A stretch of 64,000 bases of DNA from Escallonia rubra (lineage: Eukaryota; Streptophyta; Magnoliopsida; Escalloniales; Escalloniaceae): positions 124,001 to 188,000 of the forward strand of contig JAVXUO010002473.1 of NCBI GenBank assembly GCA_033065855.1. Reading direction: 5' to 3'. Below the pieces are notes generated by a model. The model saw only the letters and a program-made list of their open reading frames with translations, made no database searches and had not been told where the DNA came from. The position numbers and the translations under genes were made by a program. This document shows positions 27,575 through 42,447 of this stretch, piece by piece. Every line of letters begins with the position of its first letter. Position 1 is the first letter of the stretch.

Positions 27575-30420
27575 TTAAAGATCTTGTTGCGGCAAAAAGT
27601 CATGCACCCGGTCCTGAAAGACGTTGATACGTGCATGGCAGGCAAAAGCAGTTAGTGATTTGGATTCCTTGAGCTGAGGCAACGTGGCCTTGTCAAAACT
27701 AAACTGGTGAAAATCAGATAATAAGTAGCAAAAGTCATACATTATCGGAGCAGTGGTATCAGGGATGTCCGCCTTTTCCGATAGCTGATCAAGCAAAAAA
27801 TTCGAAGTTGTCAGTAATTTAATGTGCAACAATTTGTTCTTTTTAGCCCAAGAAAAGGCTGTTAGTAAGCCTTTAGAGAAGGCAGTCAAGTCATCAGATG
27901 CAAGAAAGGATATTGCTGCGGATCCACAATGAAACCCATTCTCAGTTTGGCAGCTTATCCATAATCCCGCTTTATAAGTGTTTTTGTTGAAACATATATC
28001 AATGATCATCTGCATGGGTCTCATCACGTCGCACTCGCATCGGGTGAGAATAGTCAGCCGCGGTTCGGGGAGAGCCAAATCCGTGTAAGTGATAAGATTT
28101 GTAGAAATCTTTGGGATCTTTTGTTTAGCAAAAGCTTCCCCGATATTCTGCGAGAGCGAGTTGATGCCATCAATAACACTTGAAGGCTGGAATGGGATTT
28201 GTCTGAAGATGATATTATTTCTATGAATCCAAATGCACCAGATGGTGGAGACAATTTGAATGGTTTTGTTCCGTAAAGATTTTCGGCCCAATTGGTTTTG
28301 AATCCAAACAATCAGCCATTCTGTAAAGGATCTTCCAACATTTCGGCCATGAAGTCCTGCTAATCCTCCAAACCAGATTGGTCACACTGCTGGGCAATCA
28401 AAGAATAAATGATCAACAGATTCGGTATCACTTAGACAAATGGGGCATAGATCGGAGTTTGATAATGTGAGACGAAAATATTTCGATAGAGAGGAAGACT
28501 ATCCCACATAATTTGCCATAGGAAAAATATAATTTTTGAGGGTAAGGGTAATGACCAAACTTGCCTCCAAGTGTTTGGGTTCAAAGGAGGTGTAGAGGCT
28601 TGTAGGCCTTTATTAAAGCGGTTTTCTCTGTTGAGATGATATAGCAGTCTATATGCCGAAGCTACTGAGTATTCACCATGTCTTGTTCCCTTCCACACTC
28701 GAGTGTCTTCCATTCCGTATGGGGAGACATGGATAGCGAGGATCTTTGTCGAGATATCAGGGGGAAATAATGACGTAATCAATCAGGTATTCCAGGCCTG
28801 ATTATGAATGAGGTATTTAACCAAGAGTAGCCGAGCATGATTGTTGTTAGGTAAGACGAGGGGGGATAGATCTTCGTTTGGAATCCAATCATCATTCCAA
28901 ATTGAGATATGTGAACCGTTACCTACTTGCCATCTAAGACCCTGTGTGATAACGCTGCGGCCTACTAATATTCCACGCCATCCCCAGGAGAAATTACCTC
29001 TCATTGGGCAGTTTTGAAAGTTGGATCTGTAGCAGTATTTCCCTTTTAAGAACCCGTGCTATTAAGCTCTCCGGCTCTTGCATTATCCTCCAACTTGTTT
29101 TGGCTAACAAAGCTTGATTAGATAGCCATATGTCCTTAAATCCGAGACCACCCCACAACTTCGGTGCACATAAGGCGTTCCAATTAACCCAATGTACTGA
29201 GGTTGAGCCCTCTGCACCAGCCCACCAGAACTTACACATAATCGAGTTGATGGCTTTGCATATGAGTTTTGGGAACAAACAGATCTATAGTTGATAGTTT
29301 AGGAGTGCCATTAGCACCGAAGAAATAAGGGTTGCTCTGCCCGCTTTATTTAACAGAACTCATTTCCATCCCGCGCAACGCGCTTGTATTTTCCCTGCAA
29401 GTTCTTGGAAAAACCGTCGTCGTTTGGTGACGATGTCAAGAAAGATGCCCAGATAGGTACTAAAAGAAGTTGAACGTTGTAGGCCTATTCCTCGAGCAAG
29501 TGAAAGGGTCGTGCCTTCATTTGAGTTGGGACCGACAGTAATTGACGACTTATTAAGATTAAGCTGTTGTCATGATTCCGTGCAATAACGATCTAAGATG
29601 GTCTTGAGGGCTGAGCACGTACTCTCCAAAACCTTAGTGAAAATCATGATATCATCTTCAGAGAAAAGATGGTTTAATGATTGACTGTTCCGCCCTGCTT
29701 TTAATCTCAGGATTTGGCCCAATGCTTGGGCATTTGTGAGGGAAGCCGAAAGAACCTCTGCACATAATACGAAGAGGTACGGTGACAATGGGTCTCCTTG
29801 CCTGAGGCCACAAGTAGGGTAGAATCTGCTAGAGGGAGAGCCGTTGATTAGGACTTGATAGGATGTAGTCGACACACATTGCATAATGAGGCGAATCAGA
29901 TGCAGGGGAAAATTAATTTTCCTGAGGACAGCTTCAAGGAAAGACCAATCCACTCGGTCATAGGCCTTACTCATGTCCATTTTGATGGCCCCGAGTATGG
30001 CTTTTCCTCATTTGTTCAGTCTGATCTAGTTCGAAATCTCTTGAGCTAAAAGCACATTATCTCCAATATGCCTACCCCTGACAAAAGCATTCTGGAATTC
30101 AGAGATGAGGGACGGAAGGTGGGGTTTGATCCGATTTGCGATGGTCTTTGAGATGACCTTGTATATGGTATTGCATAAGGAGATGGGTCTGTAATCCTCG
30201 GGTTTTATGGGGTGGGCACATTTGGGGGTAAGGACAATGAAAGAGTTGTTGACCTCCTGAAGCATAAACCCAGATCGTAGGAATGATAGGGCAGTAGCTA
30301 TTATAGGACGAGCCATGAACATCCAGCATTTTTGATAGACAAGGGCAGGGATACCATCAAATCCCGGTGCTTTTAGTGGTTTTATTTGGAAGAGGGCTAA
30401 TCTGATTTCCGAAGCCGTGA
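27575..30420 (-). pseudogene. 5'-truncated L1-type LINE, RT to RNase H region, antisense in the beta-glucosidase intron
   Basis: Read on the minus strand from 30420: RT N-terminal region (KAPGFDGIPALVYQKCW), EDYRPISLCNTIYKVISK (about 30180), the palm motif DMSKAYDRVDWSFLEA (about 29970), GLRQGDPLSPYLF (about 29810), then FSEDD at the catalytic site (about 29660), the zf-RVT region (28432-28782) and a C-terminal RNase H-like frame (27575-28291). Several stops and frame changes separate these pieces. The endonuclease domain is missing, as expected for 5' truncation. I could not place the 3' end or target duplication with confidence; 27400-27574 is probably 3' UTR. Confidence 0.85.
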
Positions 30421-30598
30421 ATATAATACACGGCTTTTGGGCTAATGGTTGTATTCAGGAAGATATAGATCTTATGGTTGCCCTTGGAGTTAACAGCTAT
30501 AGGTTCTCAATTTCATGGGCAAGAATACTACCAAGTAAGCAAAATTCCTCAGTTGACATAGGTGAATTTCTTCACATGGATGCTGCTAGCAAAACTAA

Positions 30599-30727
<129 letters not shown>

Positions 30728-30807
30728 TAAAATTGTATCACATTAAGCGAAGTGGCGTAGTACCACCAATGAGAAGCGGTACTAAGAATATCACCTTCTT
30801 CGTATGA

Positions 30808-30921
<114 letters not shown>

Positions 30922-31067
30922 TAAGTGTCTTAATCTTAATCCCTACATGCGATTGCAATGGACACTCCAGCCATGGACTCCTTCATCCTTCATCCTTCAT
31001 GGACAGAGGCATAGTGGAAAAGTGATATATCACCACAGTTTTAGTAAAGCCATCTTTAGCATAGTGA

Positions 31068-31271
<204 letters not shown>

Positions 31272-32071
31272 TAAATGGGGATTCAGAGAAGGAGCCTTTC
31301 GTGGCAGCCCATAACGTTATCCTATCCCATGCACTGGCTGTTGATTTATACAGAACAAAATACCAGGTACAAACACAAACACTACAAAACCAAAGTAGAT
31401 ACAATGTCGATGGAACAGCATGCGAAGTACTTGTGGAAATGATTAACATGCTTTTCATTGAAGATATTAAGGATGAATATAGTCACAATCATAACAGCCT
31501 TTATCTTATCGATAAAATCCAGAAAGAACAAGGAGGCCGTATAGGAATTACCTTGCATGCTCTATGGTATGAACCCATCAGTGACTCCTCCTTAGATAAG
31601 TTAGCTGCAGAACAGTCCTTCTTTATGAACTGGTTAGTCTTCAACAGTCCACCTATCCTACAGTACAACATTTATTGAACTAAAAGCAGAAACAGAAAAA
31701 ATAATAATAATTGTCCGCTCGTGATTTCTCACTAAGACTTAAAGCAGGTCCTTGGACCCACTCATATATGGTCAATATCCTGCGGAGACGAGAGAGATTC
31801 TAGGATCTATTCTACCAGAATTTTCAAGCAAGGATCAAGAAAGATTAAAGACGGAACTCGATTTCATTGGCATCAACCACTACACTAGCTTTTTCCATGT
31901 CCAAGATTGCATCTTTTCCGTTTGCGAACCTCTACTAGGAACAGAAGGTTTTACAAGACAAACTACATTAAAGAATGGTATCCACATAGGAGAATCTGTA
32001 AGTAACTTCAACCTTTACAACCTCTGTTATTTCAGCCTTGCCCCATTGCAAAAATAACTTTGGCTATGTAG

Positions 32072-32185
<114 letters not shown>

Positions 32186-32797
32186 TAGTCCTTTGGTGTA
32201 AATCTTCACCGCAAATTACTGTGTACTTGATCTTGCAGGGTATTGCGAGAAGACCAATTCAAGTTCCACGATTGAAGAATCTCTTTATGATGTCAAGCGA
32301 GTGGAGTACATGGCTGGCTATCTAGATGCCCTGTCAACAGCAATGAGGTGATAATGTGTCAGCATGGCATTGCATTAAGCATTATACATAATGAATACCG
32401 CTCATTAGCAGTAACTTCATAAATTTCTTTTACTTGTGGCAGAAATCAACTACATATGTTCATTTCAGCTCCAATGGTCAGTAACCATGAATCTCTTGCA
32501 ACAATATTTAATTCCATCTTGGCCTAGACTACACAACAATAGAGGACTTTAGTCAGTAAATGTTTAGATTCGATGAACACCAAAAGTTGGTGAAGCTTAA
32601 AGTTCTTGTCAAGAATTAGACATCTATGGGGTAGCTACTTTCGGTTTATGTCCTTCTACATCAATTCATGTTGTAAATACCTAAATCATATAAGAGGCTT
32701 TAAGGCTAGCTGCGATTAACTTAGTACCCTCTCTCCCTCCCAACCTAACCCTAGTCCTCATATGCGCCTTTAATTGTTCATAAAATCTAGCATATGA

Positions 32798-33055
<258 letters not shown>

Positions 33056-33058
33056 TAA

Positions 33059-34038
33059 GGATCCAAAGCATCCTTCACTGGAACGTTTTGGAATCAAGAA
33101 ATATGTTTGGCCTAGCAGTTGTGAAGCAACTTAAGGGCTGATGGCATTGAGGGCTGAAAACAAAATTGTTGATGAAGAATATTCTTCCAGGCTAACAATT
33201 AAGGGAATCTAGATTCTCACAATATGGCACCGCTGTTGCCAAGCAACTTAAGGTCTAACGGTATAAACACTCTAACGTCATCTTGCTTTTAGCAAACTGC
33301 TAGCAATTTTTAGTTAAAGAGCAAGGTTGTCAGAAAGATAATCATCAAAAGGCAAGATGGAGGCATAAATGTTGACCAAGAAATGACTTGAAATTTTTCT
33401 CTTGAAATGCTTTAATTTGAGAAGAAAGAAGGACCAAGGAGGATTCTGCAAAATATAAGATGTCAAATGGAGAGGTAAATATTCGCTCTAGCTCTCCATG
33501 GGTCAAAACAGTGATGTTGGTCACTGCCTCAGGGGAAGGTCAGAATGTCAGATGGTGCTGTCATTGTGTTGTTTTAGGGTAGTATAGTTCCTGTACTGCG
33601 ATCCCACCAGGAACTACAAAGGTTTTGGATGAGTTCAACATAGGTTTCATGAGGCAAGTCTGCAACAGAATGATCATCAGTTTGCCTAGATCAATCTGCA
33701 CTTAACATAGACACTGAGAACTTCAGGCATATTGTTCGTTCAAGTTGAACCAGAACAATAATCAAAAGAAAAAAATAAACAGACTCAACAATAACCAACA
33801 CAATGATCCAAACACCTCTAAACAAGTCACATGTATAAACCACTAGTGAAAAGATATATGTGGATGCCGAATCCTAAAGTGTTTTAGCAACTCTGACAAA
33901 TTATACTGACCTCATACTTGCAAGCGAGGGAAATACTAGCTTTCTGATAAGATCCAGCCGCACCAATCTTTAACATGTAAAAGCAAAAGCGTCTCCAGTA
34001 AGGGCTGATCCGGCACCTATTGGCACACTGAACTTTAC
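33059..34038. other. Intergenic region between convergent genes
   Basis: About 980 bp with no credible frame. It should contain the 3' UTRs of the plus-strand beta-glucosidase remnant and of the minus-strand pseudouridine synthase. A short word pair (caacttaagg at about 33127 and 33244) marks a weak local duplication. Confidence 0.6.
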
Positions 34039-37000
34039 CTATCTCCACCAGGGAGATCTAGCCTCGTAAAAGTGCTCTCCATCATCCCATGAAATTTGAC
34101 ATGCTTGAAGACCAATAGCAACGCTAGGTTCCTTTCCATGACAAGCAATCCACTCTTCAATAGCCAGTGCTTTCTCATTCTCACTTGAATATTGCCTCTT
34201 GTACTTGCCAAATGGATCATGCCCAGGACTGGAAATCTCTGTGATTGCAGCGGGCATGTACATTGAGTCGCCCACTATTGGAGCACCGCAAGCAGCCAGT
34301 TGTGCTCGAATCTGTATCACGTCACTCATCTTATGTTAGGAACATGAACAAAAATTTAATAATGACAGTTTGCAGAAAATGATTCTTTTTCCTTTTTCCT
34401 CCCTACTTAAAGCTTTAATAGCTTTCAAAGGAAGTCATATAAAACAAAGGTCAGAAAATCAGCTAAAGATGACTGCCTGCAGGACTAAATGAAATGAATG
34501 TTGCACTTTGCTAATATCTGGCACAAAAGCAACCACTTGATGAGGTCATTAAATTGCAAGCATAGCAAGCATTAAGAGGGGGGTGGAATATTTCATCACT
34601 AGAAACGCCAAAGTCTTACCAAAAAGGGGCGGTCTAGTGCACAAGGCTCCCACCACAAAGTTACACCTTGTGAAGATAAGAAAATGCACTCAAAAGTTGA
34701 ATGAGGCCAAGTACCTGATGAGTTCGACCTGTCAAAAGGTTGATTTTACACTCGTAAGCAAAAACTTTAGAAGGCCATCCACAGTCCTCAACGCTCTGTT
34801 TTTCTTCAACCGCAGCATTTGGCCATGGCACTTTCTTGCACTCTAAGACCTCAAGCTGGCACAAGGGCCATCCTTTAACAAAATCTGCCATGCCATAACA
34901 CAGTTGGATTTAACTCACATGACACATAGAGGTAGCCAGCTATGCTTTTCATGGCGACATTTACAGCAAAAGGGGTATCCAAAGTGATGTTTGTATCCTC
35001 ATATGATCTCGTTGTTTATCAACACTTGTGATGAGTCATTAAGGCGATTGCATAGAAAAGGGGAAACAGGAGAAGGAAATAATCTCGGGTATTTAAACAA
35101 ATTAACCGACATCATAATTTTGAATAGGTACAGCTGAGTGCACCATATTTTGGGTTTATACACTTCAAACTTAGAACAAGTGGAGTGTAAGTCATAATAC
35201 AGGGCAAGTCAACAGATTATCTACAATACTTTCCGCTATCAAGTTCATACATGCAATTAAAGGAAGATGTTTATGAGCTTCTTTTTCAACCCCGTGTAAC
35301 TACTACTCGCATTTTTAAGCATCATGTCATTTACCATAAAGTGATGCACCCCAAGTCAAAAGAAGTCCAGAACAAGAAGGAGATGCAACTAATGTGCAAG
35401 CAACTTCGATAGCAAACAGCAGGCACGGCATGTTGGGACACTTTCAATTAGAAAGAATCCAGTAAAACACGAGGACCAACATGTGCAGCAACATGAATAG
35501 CAAACATTCGGGGGAAAAAAAGCACCAAAATGTAACCGACACTGTATATACTAAAGCTTACAATTCAACTCTCTACAACGCCAGTGGTCAAGGCTCCAGC
35601 CAATGTGCAGTCTTGGAGTGTGGATGTACGCAGCCTTACCCCGAATATCATGGAGAGACCGTTCTGTGTAACAAACCTGTGAGGTCACAATGGAGCAACC
35701 TTGCCTTTGCGCCAAGGGTCACTCTCCCGAAAAGTTACTGTCCTTGTCACAATTTCCCAGCGGGATGACCAAAAATTCCATCTTTGAAATTGACAACTCC
35801 AAGCATTAAAGTTGGCATCTATTTTCTCCCTTTTCAAACACAACACCACTAGTACAAAGGAACTGCTTGCTAAACAAAATTTGACACTCCATCTTGTGCA
35901 GATGCCTCCTTACTCGGTACCTTATCAGTAATGCATAAGGGCCAAAACCTGAAGATAGGAAGTCAAAACTCCTTAGCATCTGAACAATAGGTCTTTGAAT
36001 GTCTCATGGTCTCGTGATATCTAAACCACAGCACCAGTTAGGGACGATATACGCCTTGACCAAGCAATCACAGTCAAGCTCTTATTCTTCTGTGAAAAAG
36101 TCAACACAAAGAAGGAATGACACACTGGAAAACCGAAGACACCTTAGCATATAGACTAGCCTTTCATGAGAAGCTGGGGAACACCTAACAGTACAAACAA
36201 ACCTTAAATTTCAGTCTCCTAGACAGCCTCTGGCTCTATCTCAATGATTATCCAGGCTCCCCTCCACACACAGACACATCCTTTTTCTAGGATCCATTCA
36301 GCCCGGGATTGCACCAAGAAACCTCTCCGCCTCCAACTTTTAATCCTAGAAGAAGGATCTCAAACAACTCCAGCCTTCAAGAGCCTGACATAATATTAGC
36401 CAAATGCAATGCCCAACGAATATAATGTAGACTTAAATGCGCCAACCTTGAATCAAACATGATGCAAAGATCTTTGTCTGGCCATCACTATTACCCTTGG
36501 TTGAGGTTGAAGTACAAAATCTTGCTTTTACCACTTGACAAAGGAATAGTTTTTGTTTATAAGTAATTTGAAAATGAGTTGCTGTCCTGCAATACCTCTT
36601 TGACTGAACTATGCAATAGCTAAGCGATGCGCTAAACGGAAAAGATAAACAATAGATGACTACCAAAACGATATATCATTACACATAAGTCAAGCGGAAA
36701 TATACATAGTACCAAAACAATTTATAGGGCCAGCTAGCTCAGATAGCAATGATTACCTTCAGAGACAAGTCTTGGGGCAACATTTATGGGACGCATATAG
36801 TGGATAATTACTCCACATGACACCGGAGCAGCAGCAAGAGCAAGGTAAAGCTTCTTCACCTTTTTCTCCTGAAGATTATATTAGGGTTTAGGCTTAATGG
36901 AGACAAGCCCAAAGATGGGTAAAAAATCTTATCCTGCTAAAGCAAATTACTTACAAAAAGAAGAGAAAACAATCTAAACCTAGAACAACGATATTAGTAA

Positions 37001-40000
37001 GTTAGACTTTCTGTCTCCCTTGTACGTCAAAAAAGGGTCCCTAGAGAGTCAAACTTTTCCATTGACACGCCATGAACTGTACTTCCTAGTCTACATAAAG
37101 AATGAGTTCAGGAGCTTACCCTAATTTTTCCATGAAAAACAGAGCAGTATTCCTTTGTCCTAGCTAAGACGACACTGCAGATGAAATTTATCCATTAGTA
37201 GGCCTCTTATTCCACTTAAATCACACTTATAGAAGCAATATTCCCCTTCAGATACAGTACCAGCCTTCGGTGCAATTATCTATCTGATGAGTGGTCTTTA
37301 ATGCAGCCGTTAACTCCAAGGCACGAGTAGCAAAAGTTGCACAACTTTCTTCAATGTTGTCTGTAGTGCCTCCTACCTAATCACAGTTGATAGGGGCACA
37401 GTTAGCAACTAATGAATACAGATAAAATGCCCAGGCCTATCTTTTGAGTTTTACTTTCGTTTTTCATTAAAGCTGATATTATAAGCAGAATCTCTGAAGG
37501 ATTTCTAAGTAGCTCCATTAAAAAACAACCTTAATCCCTCAATGTGGGAGAGGGTTCCTTATTGTTGGAGACACTGTTTTTATTTCCAAGTTTATAATTT
37601 ACAGATACTCTTGCTAGGCCTTCATAAGTCGTTCGTCAGGCTAAATGATGACATTGTTCTTTGTAGTTAGAACTACTACCCTAGAGGCCCTCTTAAGTAT
37701 GGCAGTACAATTATCTATGATTCAGCCAGAAAAATTCAGTTCTGCCAAAATGAGATGCCCCATAATTACAGCTTAACATTCCTAATGACTTACTTCCTGA
37801 TCCACCAGATAATGATCAGGTCAAGCAGTAAGTGTTTGGGCTTTAGCTGTGATTTTCCTATTCTTTCATTCTGTACTTTGCTTTGATAAGATAGGATCTG
37901 GATCAGAGAGAAAACACAGGGCAAAATCAACAATCCTTTGCAATATCTGCTTTTGTCTGGTGCCTCCTTTACTCCTGATGTTCTCTATATAAAATATAGA
38001 GAACAGTGCAAACTAACGTTTCCAGATGCAAAGCCTTCCGTTCGCGTTTTCTGCATTGGGACATATTCATTGTTATAGAACTTAGGGGTTGCTGGTCGGC
38101 TATGATTTGCCTGGCAGATTTTTTTCGTGCTTTTCTGTTCCCCTTTTCATTTTTTAGCTTGGCAGAGCTTGGAATGTCCAATACAGGCGGCACATGCCCT
38201 TTCTCCTCTTATGAGCTGCTGTTGCTTTTTTGGTCGATGATATTCCCTTTACCTAATGACAATTAAGTTTGCAGTAGATAACTTTGGGTGAATGAAAAGG
38301 ATCCACGGAACGAGAAAAGCTAGTACTAGCACGAAATCAGACGATTATTGAGCAAATCAATTTCCCCTTGTTATGTGCACAAGAGCTAAATTACCCCACA
38401 AGAACTATGCAGCATCTAGTTTCACTTCTAAATTGCCTTTATCTTTATCAGGACGTGAAATTTAACAGCTCATTAACGTACTGATGTACCCGCAGGTTTG
38501 TCCAGAACCACATAGGATTCAGCAACAGCAATAATTCTTGATTTCCAGTCAATTTCATAGCACCTGATCAAAAAAGAAGTTGTTTCAACAAGTCTATAGA
38601 GGACATTAAAATGCTGTAATGAACTCGGTTGATTTATTACCTGTGAAAACGTTTTGGGTGTACATGCACCCGTAAATATGTCCCAACTTCAACAACCTCG
38701 TCAGGCTGAGTTATCCTAAAAGTTTTTTGAGCTTCTCGCACAGTTTTTCCTTTAATTGAAGGTCTGCTTTTTAGAACCGACGGCGCTGTAACTTCTTTGT
38801 ATACCCTAATTTGCTCGGGTGTTGCACTTGGAGGAGGGTTTGGACATACAAGAGCGTAATATACAGCTCCAAAATGTATGAGATCTGCAACAAACCTTCA
38901 AAAATGAAGTATTTCACAGGTCACTAAACCCTGGTGATTATATCAAAAGGACCAGGTTGTTTTCCTATTGTAACATAGCAAAGCAGAAGACACTATGAAA
39001 GACCAAATGGAATAAAAATTGAAGCACTCACATGGGAGGAAGATCCAAAGCTTTACTAATGTAGTCAAGAACAGGCCCTCCTTTCGAAACAACCAAATGT
39101 TCGACTCTTGGCGGTCCATTCTCTGAAGGGCATGGAAGCAAGCGCCCATATTCAGGGTACCTTGAAAAGAATCAAGTCCAAGAGTCAGCAAACCTCACAG
39201 TAGGCATCTGAGAGTTGGAAACATAATCATTGAAAAATGCTTGATTCCATCTGAGACGTGGAAGGTAGCCAAAGTGACTCAAATGCCAAATGGACATGGG
39301 CAAGAGATACAAATTCGTGTCAGTGTGCGATAATAGTTAACCAAGTTAGTGAAACAAGAAACTCTTGACAAATTGACAAGAAACTGTACACGTACCATAA
39401 GCCAAAGGTAGTACTTTTAAAAAACAAGTATGGGCAGATTTATCATCAGTACTCATAGGTGAATGTGATCGATTGACAAACATTTCGTCATTTAAGCTCC
39501 AATTTTGATAGCTTAATGTCACCAAGCTGTCCCTATAAAGTATCAACAAGTCTGCAACTGGGGCTCAAACAGCTAAAAAGTGAACAGCAAATATACTTCT
39601 GAAATTCAACTACTACAACTAATACAAAAGGATGCTACTGCAAGCAAGACCAAAGCAATACTAAATGGAAACGATGACCACCTCCACTGATCAGTTAAGT
39701 GAAAGTTAAACACTTTTAAACCACAAACCTCGTGAAGAACTGTTACTACGACAAATCCTTCTCGTAAACATTGCTTTAAAGTAGATTCTGAAGAATATGA
39801 CATTTCAAACTCTAGATGTTTTCTTCGCATAAAACTTCATAAACAATATCGGATATACTTTTATCTGTTATGGTGCAGACTACTCCATAAACTAAAGGGA
39901 ACTTCTCTTTGTTTTAATTCATTAAATCTTTACCAATAACCCTGCTATGAACAGGAGATCTGTGTAAAAATATTACTACTTCACAACATCACGAACATAT

Positions 40001-40580
40001 CTATGTATCCTTTTCCACTGAATACAAGCTCCGTGAAGCATATTGTCTGGCATAAAATTCATCCATTACATTTAGGTATTCAGATGTTCAACTTGGGGAT
40101 AAATAATGTACGGCCAAATGCTTACTTAAACTGTCCAAGACGGGCATCTAAAAGGACGTAGTTTCCATTAGTTTTGTAATCAAAACGACAAAAACAACAA
40201 TAGATTCCCAGTTCCCCTCAACTAGAAAGGTGGCAATTGCAATAATCTAGTCCTAAAGCACAACACGGACAAAAGTAAGTTACTGTGTGTGATAATAGGA
40301 TTGACAAAAAGTACCCAGTAGAGGAAGAAGTGGTGGCGGATGAAACGACGTCGATTGAAGCAGAGGATACACATTTGAAGGCTCTGTTACTGCTTGTAAA
40401 CTGAGGGTTCAGACTGCACCGGCTGATGTTTCTGTGGTGATGCAAGGGGGCATGGCTGGAGGCCAACGTGCGCACGAGTGTGACAGGGGTGAACAGGGTC
40501 CGGCAGCTGGAGGTCCACAGCAGTGATGTGGCCAAGCCGTTGGTGAAGATTGTGCTCAAACTGGCCGAGCCAATCGCCAT
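34039..40580 (-). CDS. RNA pseudouridine synthase, RluA family, chloroplast-type (PUS6-like)
   Basis: Isomerises uridine to pseudouridine in RNA; probably acts in the chloroplast. Nine exons on the minus strand: 40580-40315, 39160-39032, 38895-38641, 38563-38478, 37372-37261, 37174-37120, 36868-36757, 34884-34715 and 34311-34039. All use GT-AG and sum to 1,458 nt (485 aa), with no stop until TAG. The Ser/Thr-rich N-terminus looks like a transit peptide. An S4-like RNA-binding segment (VEVGTYLRVHVHPKR) precedes SYVVLDKPAGTSV. The catalytic Asp277 sits in HQIDNCTEG, equivalent to HRLDxxTSG of bacterial RluA. The C-terminal core has LLTGRTHQIRAQLAACG and GDSMYMPA. The best match I recognise is Arabidopsis RNA pseudouridine synthase 6 (At4g21770 type). 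The target RNA cannot be told. The long seventh intron holds a SINE. Confidence 0.92.
35570..35770 (-). mobile_element. SINE-like element in intron 7 of the pseudouridine synthase gene
   Basis: On the minus strand the block contains a caaaggcaaggttgctccat string, a tRNA B-box-like region (cctcacaggtttgttacac), and ggggtaaggctgcgtacatc. This order is familiar from an abundant tRNA-derived SINE family in dicots. The B box is degenerate. Ends are approximate and no target duplication was fixed. A 95-aa frame on the plus strand here (35481-35768) is a by-product of the repeat. Confidence 0.5.
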
Positions 40581-42447
40581 TTTTGGGGGGTTTTGGAGCT
40601 CGCTTGAGGTTTTATCAAGAAGAGGGACAGGGGCTTTTATACTTAGGTGGGAACTGGGTCCGGGTCCGGTTCAAGTTGCAATTATTATTTTCATAATGTT
40701 TATCCCTGGATTTTTTTTATTATAATTTATTTTATTTTATTTTTTGTTGAACACCTAGAATAGATTTTGAACATACAGGCATCATTTTTTTTTTCTTTGG
40801 TGCTAGCTTCATTGGTCGAGAACGCTTAGAGCTTTAAAAAAAATACATTAAATTAAAATCATTTTTCAACATCAATTTAAGCCATAAATAATATTCAGTT
40901 CAAACAAATTTAATGTGACAAAGTGATTAAAAAGTTTAGTGTTTGAATAAAAGGCTCTCAAAAGCCCTTTCTAATTAATAAGGATACATAAAAACTTTAC
41001 TTGGTCACCTCCATTGTTATCAAAAGTGTGCATAGGCACGAGGCGACGCACGAGCCTTGGCTAGGGCTAAACGACTTCGAATAAGCGTGCGCAAGGAGGT
41101 GGAGAAAAAGGCCGTATATAATTACATCTACTCATTTTATTCATTTCACCCATAGAATAATGAAGTTGAGGAGCAATCTCCACAGGAGGTGGAGAAAGCA
41201 TTGGTTGTTGTCTTGCATGGCCCTTACCGACTATGAGTACGACGATGTTATGTTCACTAAAGATTACTTAGTTCTCATTTGATTAGAACTTTTCCTAGCA
41301 TCGAAATTTTGTTCAATTGTCATATTTTGAATTTATCACGTAATTTTATTAGTTTAATGCACTATCATTTATGAAATTTAACTTTAATTATTTTTATTTC
41401 ATGCGTAGCTTCTAGAAAATGTTATGCCTAGCCTCCTCCAGGGACCCTCTGCGCATTAAGTGCACCTGCACCTATATAAACACGGGTCAGACCTACTTCT
41501 TAAAAATGGTTAATCCATAATTTTAATTAACTTTAGCTTTTGAAACATGATTTAATCAATCACTCTTTGTCTTTTTTTTTTTTCCAAGCACCTAACAACT
41601 CAATTAATTAAATCAGGTTAACCATTGCATAATCGATTACAAACAGTAATTATTCATCGAGAGGCAAAATCATCGTAGGATATGTAACTAACATTGCTAG
41701 AGGTGTTTTGTACGAACGCCGTCTTTCGGCTTGAATTGTTTTAACAACATTTCATTTTTACCAAAAGAATTGTAAAACTTTATTGAGTTGAAGAAAACAA
41801 AAATCATAAAAATTAGCGAGGATATGAAACAGTATCAGCATATGATATCCAACAAACGATATGTAAGTTCTTAAGGAAACTCTAGTTCTATTGACTTTCT
41901 TTTATAATATATTTTTCCCTTCAACTTACACTACAAATTTTGTTCTCTACAATCTCTGGTATCCGGCTTAGACTATCATCCTTGGGTTGGTTTCCATGTT
42001 GTCAGAACACCTACCGCTTAAATAACAAAAATTATCACAATTTATTGTATAACAACTCAATATTGAAGTTACATACTAATAACTTAAAATATGTTCTACG
42101 TGTCTCAGAATGGCAGGGACAACCCAATCCTCTCGAGTTCTTCTCTTACTGCCGTTAAAATTTCAGCGACAATCTTTTGTTATAAAATACATATGAAATT
42201 AGCTTTCAGATTTAGAATTGGAAAATTTTAAAAAAAAAAGAATGGCAGGGACATCTTCAAGGAACAGAAGAGTGATAAATCTAGGTCTTTTATCAGTTAT
42301 TCATTTGATTCATCGAATCCTCTCTATGTTCTTCTGATTTACTGAAAATTTATATCTTTTTTATAAAATATATATTTGCTCAATAATAGTATTTAATTCT
42401 TGTACAAGAGTGCAACAAAACATGCAAACACACAGAAGCTTGAGTAA
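40581..42447. other. Intergenic region between two minus-strand genes
   Basis: About 1.9 kb. The first part holds the promoter and 5' UTR of the pseudouridine synthase, including poly-T and TTTTA runs (40705-40745). About 41010-41490 has gcacgaggcgacgcacgagc and related words seen in dispersed plant repeats, probably a decayed transposon. No gene seen. Confidence 0.5.
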
